NCBI GenBank assembly: GCA_000827495.1
Contig: KN817642.1
Coordinates: 1,984 to 65,983 of the forward strand
Direction: 5' to 3'
DNA from: Hypholoma sublateritium FD-334 SS-4
Taxonomy: Eukaryota > Basidiomycota > Agaricomycetes > Agaricales > Strophariaceae
Length of the DNA stretch: 64,000 nt
The notes under the pieces were generated by a model. It made no database searches. It had not been told where the DNA came from and saw nothing but the letters and a program-made list of their open reading frames with translations. This document shows, piece after piece, positions 22,727-34,015 of the stretch. The position numbers and the translations under genes were made by a program. The number at the start of each line of letters is the position of its first letter. Positions within the stretch are counted from its first letter, which is position 1.

Positions 22727-24018
22727 ATCTGAACACTCCACTGACCATTCGACTTCACCTGTGGGAGTCTATCGACCTATGCTATGCCTATAACTCTATG
22801 CTCCCATATAACCTACTTGCCTGAAAACCCTCTGCCGACTATCGGCGACAATGCCCGACGACCAATGCCCAACCACATCTGTAACGCCCACACGACTCAA
22901 CAACTCATCTTGCCACGCACCCCTACGTCATTCACGTTCACGCGCTTGCGCTCTACGCATTCCACGATCAGCTCCGAACCACGACCCATGCTACGTTTGT
23001 ATTCATGACTTTACATTCACGAAATTTGTTCTTTTGTTCTGATTTTTCTGCGCCCTGCTTCTTTTTCTTGAAATTGAAATTATTATCTTGAATCCTTTCT
23101 GTGCCCCTTGCTATCAATGTTATCGTGCTATCTCTAGATTCCTATTTTCAATTCTGGCGCTGCTGACAGCTTCTGGACAACTTGAACTGGATCCTGCATG
23201 TGCTTCATCCTCCATTCTATCCTTGTACACCAGATGAAATGATGAGGAGCGTCTCCTGTACGATGCTTGCGTAAACCATGTATAAATTGCTTGTATTCGT
23301 AGATCGAATATTACTGGCATGCTCGTCTCCTTTGACATATGATGCCAACAAGGTGCCAATTTTGTGCCAATTGGGAGATTCGGGAGCAAGGTTGCCTTGT
23401 GAACTTCTAGACTATGACCAAAAAATGATACGTTTCATTTCATCCGGGCACTGCCGTAGTGTTTGAACATACATATGCGCCCTGTAAGCAAAAATAGGTT
23501 CAAAGTGGGCGGTTTGGGTTCGTGCGATGCGGTGTATGTGATTAGCGAGCGATGCCGCATATCAGCTATCCGGAAAATTATGGGGAAGATCAATGTGGCG
23601 CAGTTCTTGGAGGTCCTCCACACAAGTGAACTTCGTTGTAGCGGCGCCAGTCCTCGTACTACAGGAAAACAAAACAATATACTTCTATGCGAGTCTCACT
23701 GACGCATGAGGACCGAAAGGTCTGATCCATGCTTCGTCCGCTCAGAGCTACATTTCATTGGTGCTTGTAACCCACAGTTGATACCAAGTGAGCATTTTTA
23801 ACTTCGGACACAATCCTGATCACATTGAATGCTGTCTGATCGATGGCTATTCAGTATCTGGGAAATTTGTTTAACTCAGAACAGAGTTTTGCTGTCTATA
23901 TGTTGTTCCCATCAAGTCCTAGAGTTGAGGCTATATACATGCCTTGTGAATGCCAGAAATCCCCGTCATTGAAGCCAAATTGAAGCTCTCTGCCATTCGG
24001 ACTGTATAGCTGCAAACG
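22727..24018. other. 3' region and intergenic DNA, nothing identified
   Basis: Just after the stop at 22,726 the sequence is pyrimidine-rich, as in 3' untranslated regions of this class. No credible gene, repeat or RNA gene was found up to the membrane protein at 24.0 kb. A TATATAC at about 23,933 may serve the downstream gene. Confidence 0.45.
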
Positions 24019-24831
24019 ATGAGCAGCCAGTCAGCTATCTCTCCGGGTGAGTTTTCTACTACAAGATCAACTGAGCTCACGCTAACGCACACCGCGATTC
24101 CAGAAAGCGCGTTTACCTGGATCATCCCGAATAATGGGTTCCCCACTGCTGGAGGCTTCGGCCCATGGCCGAGCGACGTCTTCAATGACCTGGGCACCAG
24201 CTCAACCAGTGTCTCTACAAGCCAAGAACCATCGTTTGCACAGGCCACAGCATCTCAACAGCCAGTAGAAACAATCCAGGTCATCTCTCCGTCTATTGCC
24301 CGTGGAGCGACACATAGAGGAATCGGAGGTGCACTTGCTGGCGGCCTAGCCGGTGGGGTTATCGCAGTTATCACCGTGTGCGCCATCATAATCCTTGCCA
24401 GACGTCGAAATGCGCGCCGAGCGGCGGTGCACTCAGGAGAGACGGTACCGACGCCTTTCGCCGAGTACTCGTGGTCAGAGAGGGGCCGGAACATTGACAG
24501 CATGGGTGCACTGCCAGCACGGGCGGGTATTTCCCTACCGAAGGCGGCGCGGCATCGTGATCGGCGAGGTAGGGCTGTGGGAACAGCAGCGCCTCCTTTC
24601 CGACATGCCGCCGGCGAAAAGCGTGGTGTGCTCGCGTCAACCCCAGCGCTGTTGTCCCCTCCGATGAGGTCGCCGTCGCTGGAGGAACAGATGGCACACG
24701 AGATATTCACGCTGCGGGCATCGATCAGGGAGATGGAGTACTCACAACGCTCTGCCAGTGCCGCTCGTAGGGTAGTAAGCACCGTAGAATGGGATGCACC
24801 GCCAGACTATGTCGATGCAATCCCATTCTAA
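24019..24831 (+). CDS. Ser/Thr-rich single-pass membrane protein, related tail to the 10.2-kb gene
   Basis: A 270-residue frame: Ser/Thr-rich ectodomain of about 95 residues, a Gly-rich transmembrane helix at about residues 101-127 (starts GIGGALAGGLAGG), a RRRNARR stop-transfer and a cytoplasmic tail of about 140 residues. The tail ends with LRASIREME, a 20-residue spacer, then PPDYVD. The 10.2-kb protein ends with LRARIREIE and PPDYND, so the two share a C-terminal module. A 57-nt GTGAGT...CAG segment at 24047-24103 could be an intron; its length is a multiple of three, so the frame is open either way. No signal peptide is visible, so an upstream exon is possible. Confidence 0.66.
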   Translation: MSSQSAISPGEFSTTRSTELTLTHTAIPESAFTWIIPNNGFPTAGGFGPWPSDVFNDLGTSSTSVSTSQEPSFAQATASQQPVETIQVISPSIARGATHRGIGGALAGGLAGGVIAVITVCAIIILARRRNARRAAVHSGETVPTPFAEYSWSERGRNIDSMGALPARAGISLPKAARHRDRRGRAVGTAAPPFRHAAGEKRGVLASTPALLSPPMRSPSLEEQMAHEIFTLRASIREMEYSQRSASAARRVVSTVEWDAPPDYVDAIPF

Positions 24832-26345
24832 TATACACAATACCTGAGTACATACATACATACCACATACCCTTACTTTAAATCAACCCAGATGTACTGT
24901 CATTTGAGTATATAATAAATAATCCAAATTAATTTTCCTCAAAGTACCATGACACGGAAGCCGGCGAATCTACAGAAAATGACGCATTGTCATCCTATGT
25001 AACACCCGGAATATACTGGCCAGTTTCACGGGGATCATTTGGTATTTCTGACAGACGCGTTTTAGCCAGCATACCGCGCCCGAATTTGCACTGAAATGAA
25101 TCTAACCCTTCAGTTTAAATGACTCAGCCAAAAATGTCCATCTATATACCAAACTGGGTAGCAAACCCGATGTTATATGCTGTCGTCCGCTGTAGGAAAA
25201 TAATGCGTCAAAAACGACGCCACGGCTCCTATTCCTGCGGCGCGGGTACCTGGTACGCACGTCCCGAGAGCGGGGAAGACGCTCAGAAGTGCAACTAGGA
25301 TCTTACCCGAGCGGGCAGTCTGCCCGCGTGCTACAGCACCCCGCAGGAAGCTGCGCCAGTGGACAGCGGGGAGACTAGGTATGCGGTATACCCTACGGGG
25401 TGCATGAACGACGAGATAGAACGTTGGGTGGGTGGCGACGGCCTCCTTTAGCTGTGCCACGGGGCCTTCTACATACATAAGTATATGTTTTGATGATGTA
25501 TATCTGATTTTTCAACGCATTTACCGCCCCTTACCTTCGCTGTATGGTCATAGCCAAAAATTCACGCGAGTCGCTCGGAGCAATGGAAAAGCTATAACAG
25601 TGCGATGGATGAATGCATGCTTTCCATTACCAGACTTACTGAGTGACTGGCTGCTGGAGACCATGTTCTGTACCTTGTATTTTATATGATATACGCTCTG
25701 GAGCGACCACAACCTGACAAAACATGAACAAATCTCAGGCGCGGTGTTCTACTACGCTTGTCTGGCTTTGATACATTGGGATTGACACAAATTGGCCGGT
25801 TCAGATCATCATCATGATATCAAGCGCCGGCTCGAAGATCGTGGGGTTCGTCTCGAAGGATGACAAGATCCTATGAATAATGTGCATATCATACAATGAC
25901 TCTGGTTCAACGTTGAACGTTGAACGTTGAACGATCATCAATATCATCTATTCAAGAGAATCCAAGGTAGCCTCGCCGCCGTTACCCGAAGTACATTTAT
26001 GTCTTACGGTATAAATACCGCGGGCGCAGCCGCCCGACCCACACTTAGATGCCTTCAAAATTGGGCATGGTTGACACGAACGCGCACTGTGTCAACGCTG
26101 AGAGCTGGGCGCTGATCGATCGTCGATGATCCATCATCCGAATAGCAGTTAATTTGAGGGCCGCCATGCCAACAACCAACGATGAACAAACCGCGATTTC
26201 GAGAATGGCGACCATAGCAGATTATCGTTCAATGGGAAAGGGAGACATCATGTTCTATATCTAAGCTTTCGAGGTCGGCGTAAAGTATAAAGGGTATGCA
26301 CACAGCTCATGTTCTGTTCAAGCTAACTATCCCCTGTCCCCCACA
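24832..26345. other. Intergenic with CATA microsatellite and a 7-bp tandem repeat
   Basis: No gene is supported. A TACA/CATA run occurs at about 24,850-24,868. Three tandem copies of CGTTGAA at 25911-25931, preceded by GTTCAA, make a small AACGTT-rich palindromic block. A 101-codon frame on the minus strand near 25,173-25,478 lies in a GC-rich patch but shows nothing recognisable. Confidence 0.45.
25911..25931. repeat. Three tandem copies of CGTTGAA
   Basis: The 7-bp unit is repeated three times without change and overlaps AACGTT palindromes. It is short and may be a simple slippage repeat. Confidence 0.7.
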
Positions 26346-27454
26346 ATGTCGATTTCCACTTCTGACTTGATGGCGCTACTTCTCGTTGAAATTGATTTAG
26401 CTTTGGCTTCTATATCACTGACTGGTAACGCCTTCGTATTTCTGTACATTTTACTGAGCATTGACATGGGGTATCATGTTTAGGAATATATACGTCAGTC
26501 TATATAGGAACAATGCTCATATGCTGTAAGCCTACGGATAACTGAGGTGCACCGACGATTTGATGGTCATTTAACTGTAGTGACCAGCGAGAACGCACGC
26601 AACCCGATAGTCCTTTCCGCATTAACATTGCTATACTCATGCAGTGTCTTTAAGCTCATTTGTCAATGGGACGGGTTACTCAGTGTGATAGTAGGAATAG
26701 ATTTAGGAACGGGCATTGGTTCAAGTGTTATCGCGGAAGAGCTCGCGGTGGAGATCGCCTTGTACTCGCCGATGCATTACTAGTAAGCAACTTATCACGA
26801 GAATAATTATATTATATCCGCTAATTCCCTCACAGATATGGCGGTGCTATAGAATCTGGGGCAGCTCATTTCGAGTCATTGTGCCGTCATTAATCCTTCT
26901 ATCTGCAGAAACCGGTATGCCGCTGCTGTTGCTTTAAGTTCCTGCAGACAATATTCTGATACCAAAATCAGCACTATACATTTCCTGCGAGCTTCTGCTA
27001 AATGCGGAGGGGACCCCAACCAAGGCCTCCTTTTACCTGCAACTTGCGGGACTTCTCGTGACACTGGCACTAACATTATGGTCGACCTTTCTGATTGCTT
27101 ATCGAATCCATTCCGCGTCAAAACATGGCACCTCAAGAAGCAGTAAAGTACGCTTCAGCTACATAGTGGGCATCGTCATACAATCTGCTGCCATCCAGTC
27201 GGTTGCTTTACTACTAAATGTCACGGCGGACCTTATGCACGCGAGTACCGGAGTCATCGTAGGATCTGAGGTCTCTGGTGTAATAATTGCATTCACTACG
27301 GTAAGGTCATCATATGCTGGGTGTCGCAGCTGATGATTTTCCTTAGGGGTTTGCGCCTACGCTCATGGTGGGGCGAGTTGCCCTCGCACCTTCGGACTCG
27401 ATGTATGAGACAGACACGGTTTGTATCTCTGAAATAGATACCGGGAGACAATAA
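26346..27454 (+). CDS. Seven-helix membrane protein, multi-exon
   Basis: Likely exons begin 26346-26424, 26484-26525 and 26581 onward, later resuming after introns near 26,781-26,835 and 26,912-26,940, with a last intron at about 27,301-27,346 and stop TAA at 27452-27454. Diagnostic segments are LADALL|IWRCYRIWGSS, a hydrophobic SLILLSAET block, YLQLAGLLVTLALTLWSTF, IAYRIH, VGIVIQSAAIQSVALLL and GFAPTLMVGRVALAPS. This is the same broad mushroom family of seven-helix proteins as the gene at 8.4 kb but clearly diverged. The join between the GLLS segment and the RLVLADALL segment needs either a very short (41-nt) intron or a frameshift and is unresolved. Role unknown; membrane location is sure from the hydrophobicity pattern. 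Confidence 0.6.
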
Positions 27455-29632
27455 GTACATGAAAACAAAGGTGTCGAAAGATCCGGATGCGACCCTCGAT
27501 GCTGCCTTGATGGGTCTGGACCCAATTTGGACTGGTCGACTTTCATTAACCATGATATGAGAAGTACATAGACTATACCGCTCCCAGTACGTGTTCATGC
27601 TTCGTATTTATTGTGGCTTGTATCTATTCAAGTAGAGACTGCAGCAAGACTGCAGTCGAAAATAAAGTAAATAGAATTATTCCTATTAGCACGGGGGCTC
27701 GGCAAGATGTCATCGTGCTGGGGCCACAGGAAATGTGCGTGGCTTGTGCGTGCGTGTGCTGTGCGTGTACGTGCTTGTACTTCTCTGAGGTTCGTCTTTG
27801 ATATATTCTCTTGTAGCAGGAACAGTCTAGTTTTCATTGAATTGTTTGTATACAGCTTTATGTGTTTATTCCGTATGGACTGATATAAATTCTTGATGAA
27901 AACGAGTTGGAAACGAGTCCTGTCCACAGGTTCTCCGACTTCCTCTTTCCCACAATTCGTTGACAATTCCACAGCGGTCGTGTCCAAGCCTCGTCTTCAT
28001 GTATAGGTACATATACCATATGACAGACATACCTGACCGGCGTCATGTCTAAATAAACATAGCTCGACAAATGCATTTTGATAGTTCTCCGCACCTCCGA
28101 AGATTAGGGTCGCCTACCTCTTAATACTATGGCAGTTATACTGTGCAATAATAAAATATCTACGCACTTTGCTAAAATCCAGACATTTCACGCACATAAG
28201 TAGGACCATTTTTGTCAAATTTTTGTACGGATATCACACCTTTTCGGGAGTTTCAGAACACGTTTATGGAGCGTTTTAATGTGGTGCACCCATTTCTAGC
28301 TTATCAGCTTCCTCTGCGCAAGTGCGGCATTCTGGCCAACAAATTGTGCACACGCAAAGTACACGTCGCGCACGCCGACCTGGATGGGCTTGTTTAGCAT
28401 ATCCTTTAGCCAAGCCATCATTTCCAGTCCGCCACCCATTCCTTGTCCCGCGGACCACCTTCGTACCCATTTCTACGACATTCTCATACCTTTTTTATAC
28501 TCCTGCTCTCCACCTATGAATCTGCCTCGACCTGGTGGAGGCTGCCCGCGAGACCATGGTCTCGGTGTATCGCGCCGGCGGGGTACGCGACGCGCGTGGG
28601 CAGGGATGCAGGCTCTGCGCAAGATAGGTAGGCTCGGAGGTGGGTCCATGCTTTCCGGGTGAGCGGCCTATGCCGTCGAAAGTATGCAGATGAGCATCGT
28701 CTGCGTCGGGCGTGATGGCTGAAGCGCTGACGACGCGTCAGCGGTAGATCCTGCCCGCGCACGGTGTAGAATGTGTCGTGCAACACCGGCACCACGACTC
28801 GGATGCTCTGATGCGCGTAACATTGGGCGTCAGGCGTCAGGCGCCACGAGCTTCCCTGGGTTGTACGCGTCAGCCTCGGTGCATCTAACGACGCCCCACG
28901 GTGCACTATGGATCTGCAGTGAACAGTCAGGCGCGGCACAATTGTGGTAATGCACCGGCACTCCACGCCCGTGGAGGTCAGGTGGCGGAATGTCGGCGGC
29001 GAGCACGAGGAGGGTATTTGCAGCTCTGCGAAACACGGAGCGGCGGTATCCCGGAATGCGCCGATATTGAGCATTTAGGCGCCGCTGTCGGGCGCAGATT
29101 TCCTAGCACGCTGCTGGCGCATTGGGGGATCGTCGTAGCGGCGCGGACAAGAAGCCTGAGCCTTACAGCCGTGACGCAGACCCTCTCCGCAACCAACTAC
29201 CTAGCTGCTGCTCCTGCTCCTGCGCCCATACTCCAGAGGCACGGTGCTACCTCCCGCTGCTAAATCGGACGCGCGCGACACGCACCGTGCATGAGAGAGC
29301 GCCGCGGGCACGCAGAGTGTGGCAGCTATGCGAGCAGCAGTGCGGTAGGCGACGCGGCGCCGAGCGACAGTGAGGCGCACGTGTCAAGTGTACGCCGTGT
29401 GGTGATCGTGAGGGCATCGTGCAGTGTGCAGTCGCGCTGGTGGTGAAGCTTGCAACTGTGAACACGGGATTCGACGGGTGATTGCAGGAAGAAGCAAGGA
29501 AGAAGAGGCCGCGGACGCGGTGTTTGGGCTGAGCGGCGACGCCAAATAAGGAAGGCGTGCCGGGGCGGCCCGACACAGGTAGGTAAATAACACAAAGACC
29601 TCGACAGGGGGGGAAGCGCGGCGAAGCCGTGC
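27455..29632. other. Intergenic, AT-rich then GC-rich with decayed coding-like sequence
   Basis: From 27,455 to about 28,480 the DNA is AT-rich with no gene. From about 28,500 to 29,300 it becomes GC-rich, and fragments on the minus strand read like coding sequence in changing frames (for example VLHDTFYTVRGQDLPL and NTLLVLAADIPPPDLHG). No frame stays open long enough and I could not identify a family. It may be a decayed gene. Confidence 0.4.
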
Positions 29633-29639
29633 TCAGCAC

Positions 29640-29944
29640 CCCTTGAGCTTGAGCCCACGCAAGCGCTGTGCGACGGCGTTCATATCCCGTACATTCGAAT
29701 CCCCGCTCCGCTCGCGCTCCTTGCACCGGCCAAAGTCGACAGGGTGCAGCGCATTTTCTACCACCGTCCACCGGCGCCTGCGCCGGCGGTGGTACAGACA
29801 CCGGCTCAGCGCGCGGGCAGGGGAAGTCCATAGACGCCACGGGCGCTGCCGGGGTGTGCACTGGGCGAACAAAGCGGATCTCGTGGCCCGCATCCATGAG
29901 GTGCGGCGACAAGGCGCGTAGGGCGCGCGGAGTGCAAGACGCAC
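29640..29944 (-). pseudogene. Degenerate C-terminal copy of the 35.1-kb hypothetical gene
   Basis: On the minus strand one frame reads ENALHPVDFGRCKERERSGD and continues SNVRDMNAVAQRLRGLK. This matches the C-terminus of the intact gene at 35.1 kb, which has NSLHPGDFGRRKEREWSGEW and NVRDMDAVARRLRGLK. Upstream the Pro-rich AEPVSVPPPAQAP linker is in a different frame, so at least one frameshift separates the parts. No N-terminal half is found. The homology stops near the 3' end of the open frame, with weak similarity beyond the stop. Confidence 0.75.
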
Positions 29945-29994
29945 GGCAGGTCATTTCTATAGTACGTAGTACCTATTATCATATATTATATCAG

Positions 29995-30120
29995 ATACAC
30001 ACTTCCATACCGGGCTGCAGGCGGACCAATACCGAGTGTGCATCGGCGCCGACGCCACCGCCGGCAACTTGAGTTGCTTTACGCACCGCACCGCGCTGAA
30101 CGTCCCGCCGCGCGCCGCAG
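29995..30120 (+). repeat. GC-rich dispersed repeat, arm 1 of an inverted pair
   Basis: This stretch matches the reverse complement of 32,642-32,774. Shared words include TACACACTTCCA, CTGCAGGCGGACCAA and CGTCCCGCCGCGCGCCGCAG (20 identical bases), in the same order with moderate divergence between. The pair encloses the zinc-finger pseudogene. Confidence 0.7.
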
Positions 30121-30430
30121 ATGTAAAGCTGGCTCGCGTCCTAGGGAAGACTCGATGCTGCTGTAGGGTCGACGGGCGTCGGAGATTCAACTTCTTCAAA
30201 TTGTGTGTGTTCTCACTTATATATTCGATACATGCATTGTATATAGCCGTTAGGTGCTCAAATATGCGTTTATCAGGTACAGATGTAAAACGGGGGAGAA
30301 ACAGTCCGGCATACGAGCGAAAGAAAGCAATGGTCAGCGCATAACAATAAATATTGTACAACTTTAGAAGAGAATAATGCACTCAAGTCAGTGTTATTCC
30401 TTTGAATAGAATGGGGGTTTACATCTGCCG

Positions 30431-31410
30431 CTACTTCCCATAGGTACGGCCCGACATCGTGACCAGACGCGAGAACTTGCCGGTCAGATCGTGGAAAGCA
30501 CTTCTGCGCATCGACCGCCTTTGCCAGGCAGACGGATACGAGGTCGAACTCCGCCTTGCACTTTGGGCACATGGACTCGCCGTCGTCGTGAGCCGGCGAG
30601 ATCAGGTGCGCGTTGAGCGCGGCGAGCTTCCTGTGTCCCCAGCCGCAGAGGAAGCACGCGCACGCGGCGCCGGGTGGACGACGCTTCTGTGACGGCGTAC
30701 GCGCGAAGCAACGTCAGCGGGCGTACGTCGGCGATGCGCTTGGTGGGGATGACGGGGACGATCTGCATGCCTTGCAGCGTGGCGGTAACGTGAAGGCGCG
30801 TAAACTGGTGACATCCCGACTCGAGGTGCAGCGCAATTCCCGACGGGCTCTTGAACATGGATCGGCAGAGTGGGCACTGGATTTCACGCTCGTGATGCGC
30901 GAGGGAGTTCCGATGCTGGTGTACAAGATCATAGTTATGATGTGGATCAGGGGGGATGCATCTGGAATGCGCACCTGTTCGAGCGAAGTGGCGGACCAGA
31001 AGTCGCGGGAGCAGTCAAAGCACCAGTTATGGCGGGGCGAGGAGACCAAGTGGTTGTTCAAATCGTCTGTGCTCATGAAGTGGCGCTCACACCCATTGCA
31101 GTATGGGTCGGAGTCAGAAGCACTATTACCCTCTTCCATGTACGTGTTCTCCCGGTTGGAAGGGTAATCATACGCATGCTTGGGTGAATTCATGTGCTAG
31201 TAGATCAATGAGCCGCAAAGTTCACTCACACGGAACCCGATAGCAGAAAGCACGCACAGATTGCAGCGCTGACAAAGACACATAGGACATTTCACAGTCG
31301 TCACAGATGTACGGGTTCGCTGTGTGGCGCTTTGCTTTGGCGTGGGATCTGAGCCCCGCGACGGTATCGAACGTCTTGGAACACGAGAGGCAAACATGAT
31401 CGATGGGCAT
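30431..31410 (-). pseudogene. C2H2 zinc-finger protein, frameshifted
   Basis: From the ATG at 31,410 the minus strand encodes a C2H2 finger (CLSCSKTFDTVAGLRSHAKA then KRH) and a half finger (CDDCEMSY). After an intron starting GTGCGT it continues with DSDPYCNGCERHFMSTDDL and HNWCFDCSRDFWSATSLEQ. A later exon has LCRSMFKSPSGIALHLESG, then LCGWGHRKLAALNAHLISPA and MCPKCKAEFDLVSV, ending DLTGKFSRLVTMSGRTYGK-stop at 30,431. The order matches a mushroom family with five to seven widely spaced C2H2 fingers. Reading the last third requires two frame changes, one near 30,665 and one near 30,540, so the gene looks inactivated. Nucleic-acid binding would be the ancestral role. Confidence 0.72.
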
Positions 31411-32379
31411 AGTGCAGAGGTGGTGGTGTGAAGGAAGAAGGGGCATTCCAAGATCGTCGTCCTTTATATTCTACCTCATTGTGCTTCGCTTTCCCAGTCC
31501 CACCATTCTCAGGGATGTGATGACTAAACGGGCGCTTAAACAGACTGCACGGGTGTATGACACAGTATGTGTTTCCCATGCATGCTATAGCCTTTGATGG
31601 GATATTTTTTTAGCAGTGACACTCGATTGGCCCGATATGCTACCACACCATCAACAAGAAAGAAAAAAGAGTGCTTTATATCAAAGACACCTTTCAATAA
31701 AATCTGAGCATTACCTGCGAGATTTGAAGCAAATGGTCCTCGCACTCTGAACGGTGCTTACGGCTTTTTCTTCCTACAGAAAACTTTGATTTACTGAGAT
31801 ATTTTCTACGTATTGATGGCCACTTTATCATGCAACTACAACAAAATTATGCTATCCATCTACAAATACAACAGAGTCGGAGAATGGCGATGTTGGTACT
31901 CAATAGCGCGGTTGCAATTCGAAGTGCAGGTATCAACACAGAAAGTAAGTACTTGCCGTGAAATTGCTAAATGTAGATCCCTAAGCGCGCTATATAATTA
32001 CGCCCACCGACAGCACGACGCACGCCAGCCTGGCTCGCGCCGTCCACAAGTGCGGCGCCGCACGAAGAGACACGCAGCGAGCGCTGGGGCCGCTCAGCGC
32101 TGGTGATCCGCCGTCGGTGTTTGTGCGTGTCCGAGTCAGGTCAACGGCGGGACTTTGCCGCGCGCCGACCGGCCGGTCCGCATACGCCCCGGCACCGGTG
32201 AAGTGCGTCGGCCGCCGGCGTCGGTGCATTTCACGCACATCACACATTTGGCGCGGTTCGCGGCGAACTTCCACAGACCGCTACAATTTGTGATTGTTGA
32301 AGTATCTGATACAACCATAATGAGGGTACTTATGAGTGCAGAGCACACTCAGCGTGCGCGGACGAACGCGGCGGGTGAT

Positions 32380-32515
32380 TCGCTCTGTTTGTACACCGTC
32401 GGTGTACGTAAACTGTCGGCGTACCTCCACCAAACCTCCACTGCGCCCCCAGACCGGAGCGCGGGGGCGGGGGCTGGTAGGAGGCGTTCCGTGAATTGAG
32501 CTCATGCACATCTAC
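32380..32515 (+). repeat. Dispersed GC-rich repeat, copy 1
   Basis: Matches 33,625-33,735 in the same orientation: both carry GTGAT-CGCT-TGTTTG-ACACC-TCGGTGTAC, then a GTCGGCG block, and end GGCGTTCCGTG / GACGCGTTCCGTG followed by TGAGCTCAT. Similarity is imperfect, so the copies are old. Confidence 0.6.
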
Positions 32516-32641
32516 CCGCATGCGTGGTTGTCGTGGCCGTGACACGCGGTTGACGCGGTTGACGCGGTGGCTGTGTCTCACGCAACCGCGCGCGCGCGAC
32601 GCGCAGAGATGCCGCGCCGAAGATCACGTTCGCATATACTG

Positions 32642-32774
32642 CTGCGGCGCGCGGCGGGACGTCCAGCGCCGTGCGGTGCGGCACGCGACGCAAGTCGCCG
32701 GTGGCGGCGGCGGCGGCGACGCACACGCGCACTTGGCTTGGTCCGCCTGCAGCACAGCTCGGTGGAAGTGTGTA
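32642..32774 (-). repeat. GC-rich dispersed repeat, arm 2 of an inverted pair
   Basis: Reverse-complement counterpart of 29,995-30,120; see that entry for shared words. A CGG/CGC-rich stretch near 32,702-32,719 expands this copy relative to the other. Confidence 0.7.
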
Positions 32775-33624
32775 CTTAGTATAGATACATATACAAGTGT
32801 TCCGGCGGTCCTTCGGACTCGGACACCAACTCTAGTTCACGCAAATCGCCTTCAATTGTCATGAAACTTTGTACACATCTCTAATAAAGTATAGAGACTA
32901 TGTACAAATAATTTAGGACTTATTGGAAATGTTTCAAAGGTTCTATGATATTGATTACACTACAAAAGGCCAAATTGGAGATATATTGCTATGCCTAATC
33001 TTCACTCTCAACCGAATTGGGTCGAATTTGACTTAGAAAAAAAAACCAATGGGTAACTTATCCTAATAGAAATAGAAATGAGTAGAATCAGGAATATTTA
33101 CGGGGAAAATGGGCCCAGAAAGAATGATGGACATCTGGCCCAGCAATGATCTGACGAGTACAGCTTTCCTACCATCCACCTCAGTGCAATATGGAAATTA
33201 CAAGAAGGCAGTATGACAGGTATAAACCTCCCAAAGAGACCCAAGCATACTTTGGAATTGTCTTTGGTGGAGGAGAGTGAAGGCAGGACAAGGGGCGAGA
33301 GCAGTGAAGTGCAATGATGGGGTTTTTTGAGGGTTGTCACACTGTGTCCGAAGGAGTGAATTCCGTGACACATTGCCATATTTCTTGAAAACCACACTCA
33401 TTCACATTCACTGTTTCTTTCACTCTAAAAAATAAATATTCCATTCGAGAACATTGTAATGAAGATAGCTACAGATTTAGAATAAATGATACTAGTGTCT
33501 GAGCCTTGTAATACGTGAATGTGCTTAGCCTGTCCGAAGGACAGCCGGTACACTGTAGCTTGCATATAGCAGAAACGTTGCAGAAACGACCCCTGCGGCG
33601 TGCGCAGCGCCGAAGGCGGGAGCG

Positions 33625-33735
33625 GGCCTCGTGATCCGCTTTGTTTGCACACCCTCGGTGTACACCGTCGGCGCACCGCCACGCCCTGGCTCGGCGCTGC
33701 GCGGTAGGACGCGTTCCGTGCAGTGAGCTCATTCG
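33625..33735 (+). repeat. Dispersed GC-rich repeat, copy 2
   Basis: Same-orientation relative of 32,380-32,515, about 1.2 kb away. Confidence 0.6.
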
Positions 33736-33836
33736 TATTGCACACCCCGTGAAGCGCGGTGCGGGCTATCCATATCTTAGTCTACGGTGCGCGGTGCGCT
33801 GCCGGTCGACGCTGAGTCGAGTTTGTGCATGTACAT

Positions 33837-34015
33837 AAAGCCGTCGCTGCGTTTCACGCACATCACGTCGAGTGATGCGTGCATCCGGCCGGCCGGCCTG
33901 CGGGCACGGAGGTGCGGGTACTGGGCGAGGTCGGCATTGACTCGAATTTACGTGTAAAGCCGTCGCTGCGTTTCACGCGCATCAGTCGACGCGACGGAGG
34001 TGATGCGTGCATCCA
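33837..34015 (+). repeat. Direct repeat, about 120-bp period
   Basis: AAGCCGTCGCTGCGTTTCAC recurs at about 33,837 and 33,957, each followed by a GCRCATCA word and then GTGATGCGTGCATCC. Two diverged tandem units are visible. Confidence 0.65.

Noticed and set aside
24047..24103. GTGAGT...CAG segment in the membrane protein gene at 24.0 kb
   Set aside because: Its length is a multiple of three and the frame is open through it, so sequence alone cannot decide; not annotated as an intron.
28514..29074. 186-codon minus-strand open frame
   Set aside because: Coding-like fragments switch frame and no family is recognisable; described only as possible decayed coding sequence.
29247..29954. 235-codon minus-strand open frame
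   Set aside because: The real homology (C-terminal tail of the 35.1-kb protein) is in another frame; the long frame is a GC-content artefact.
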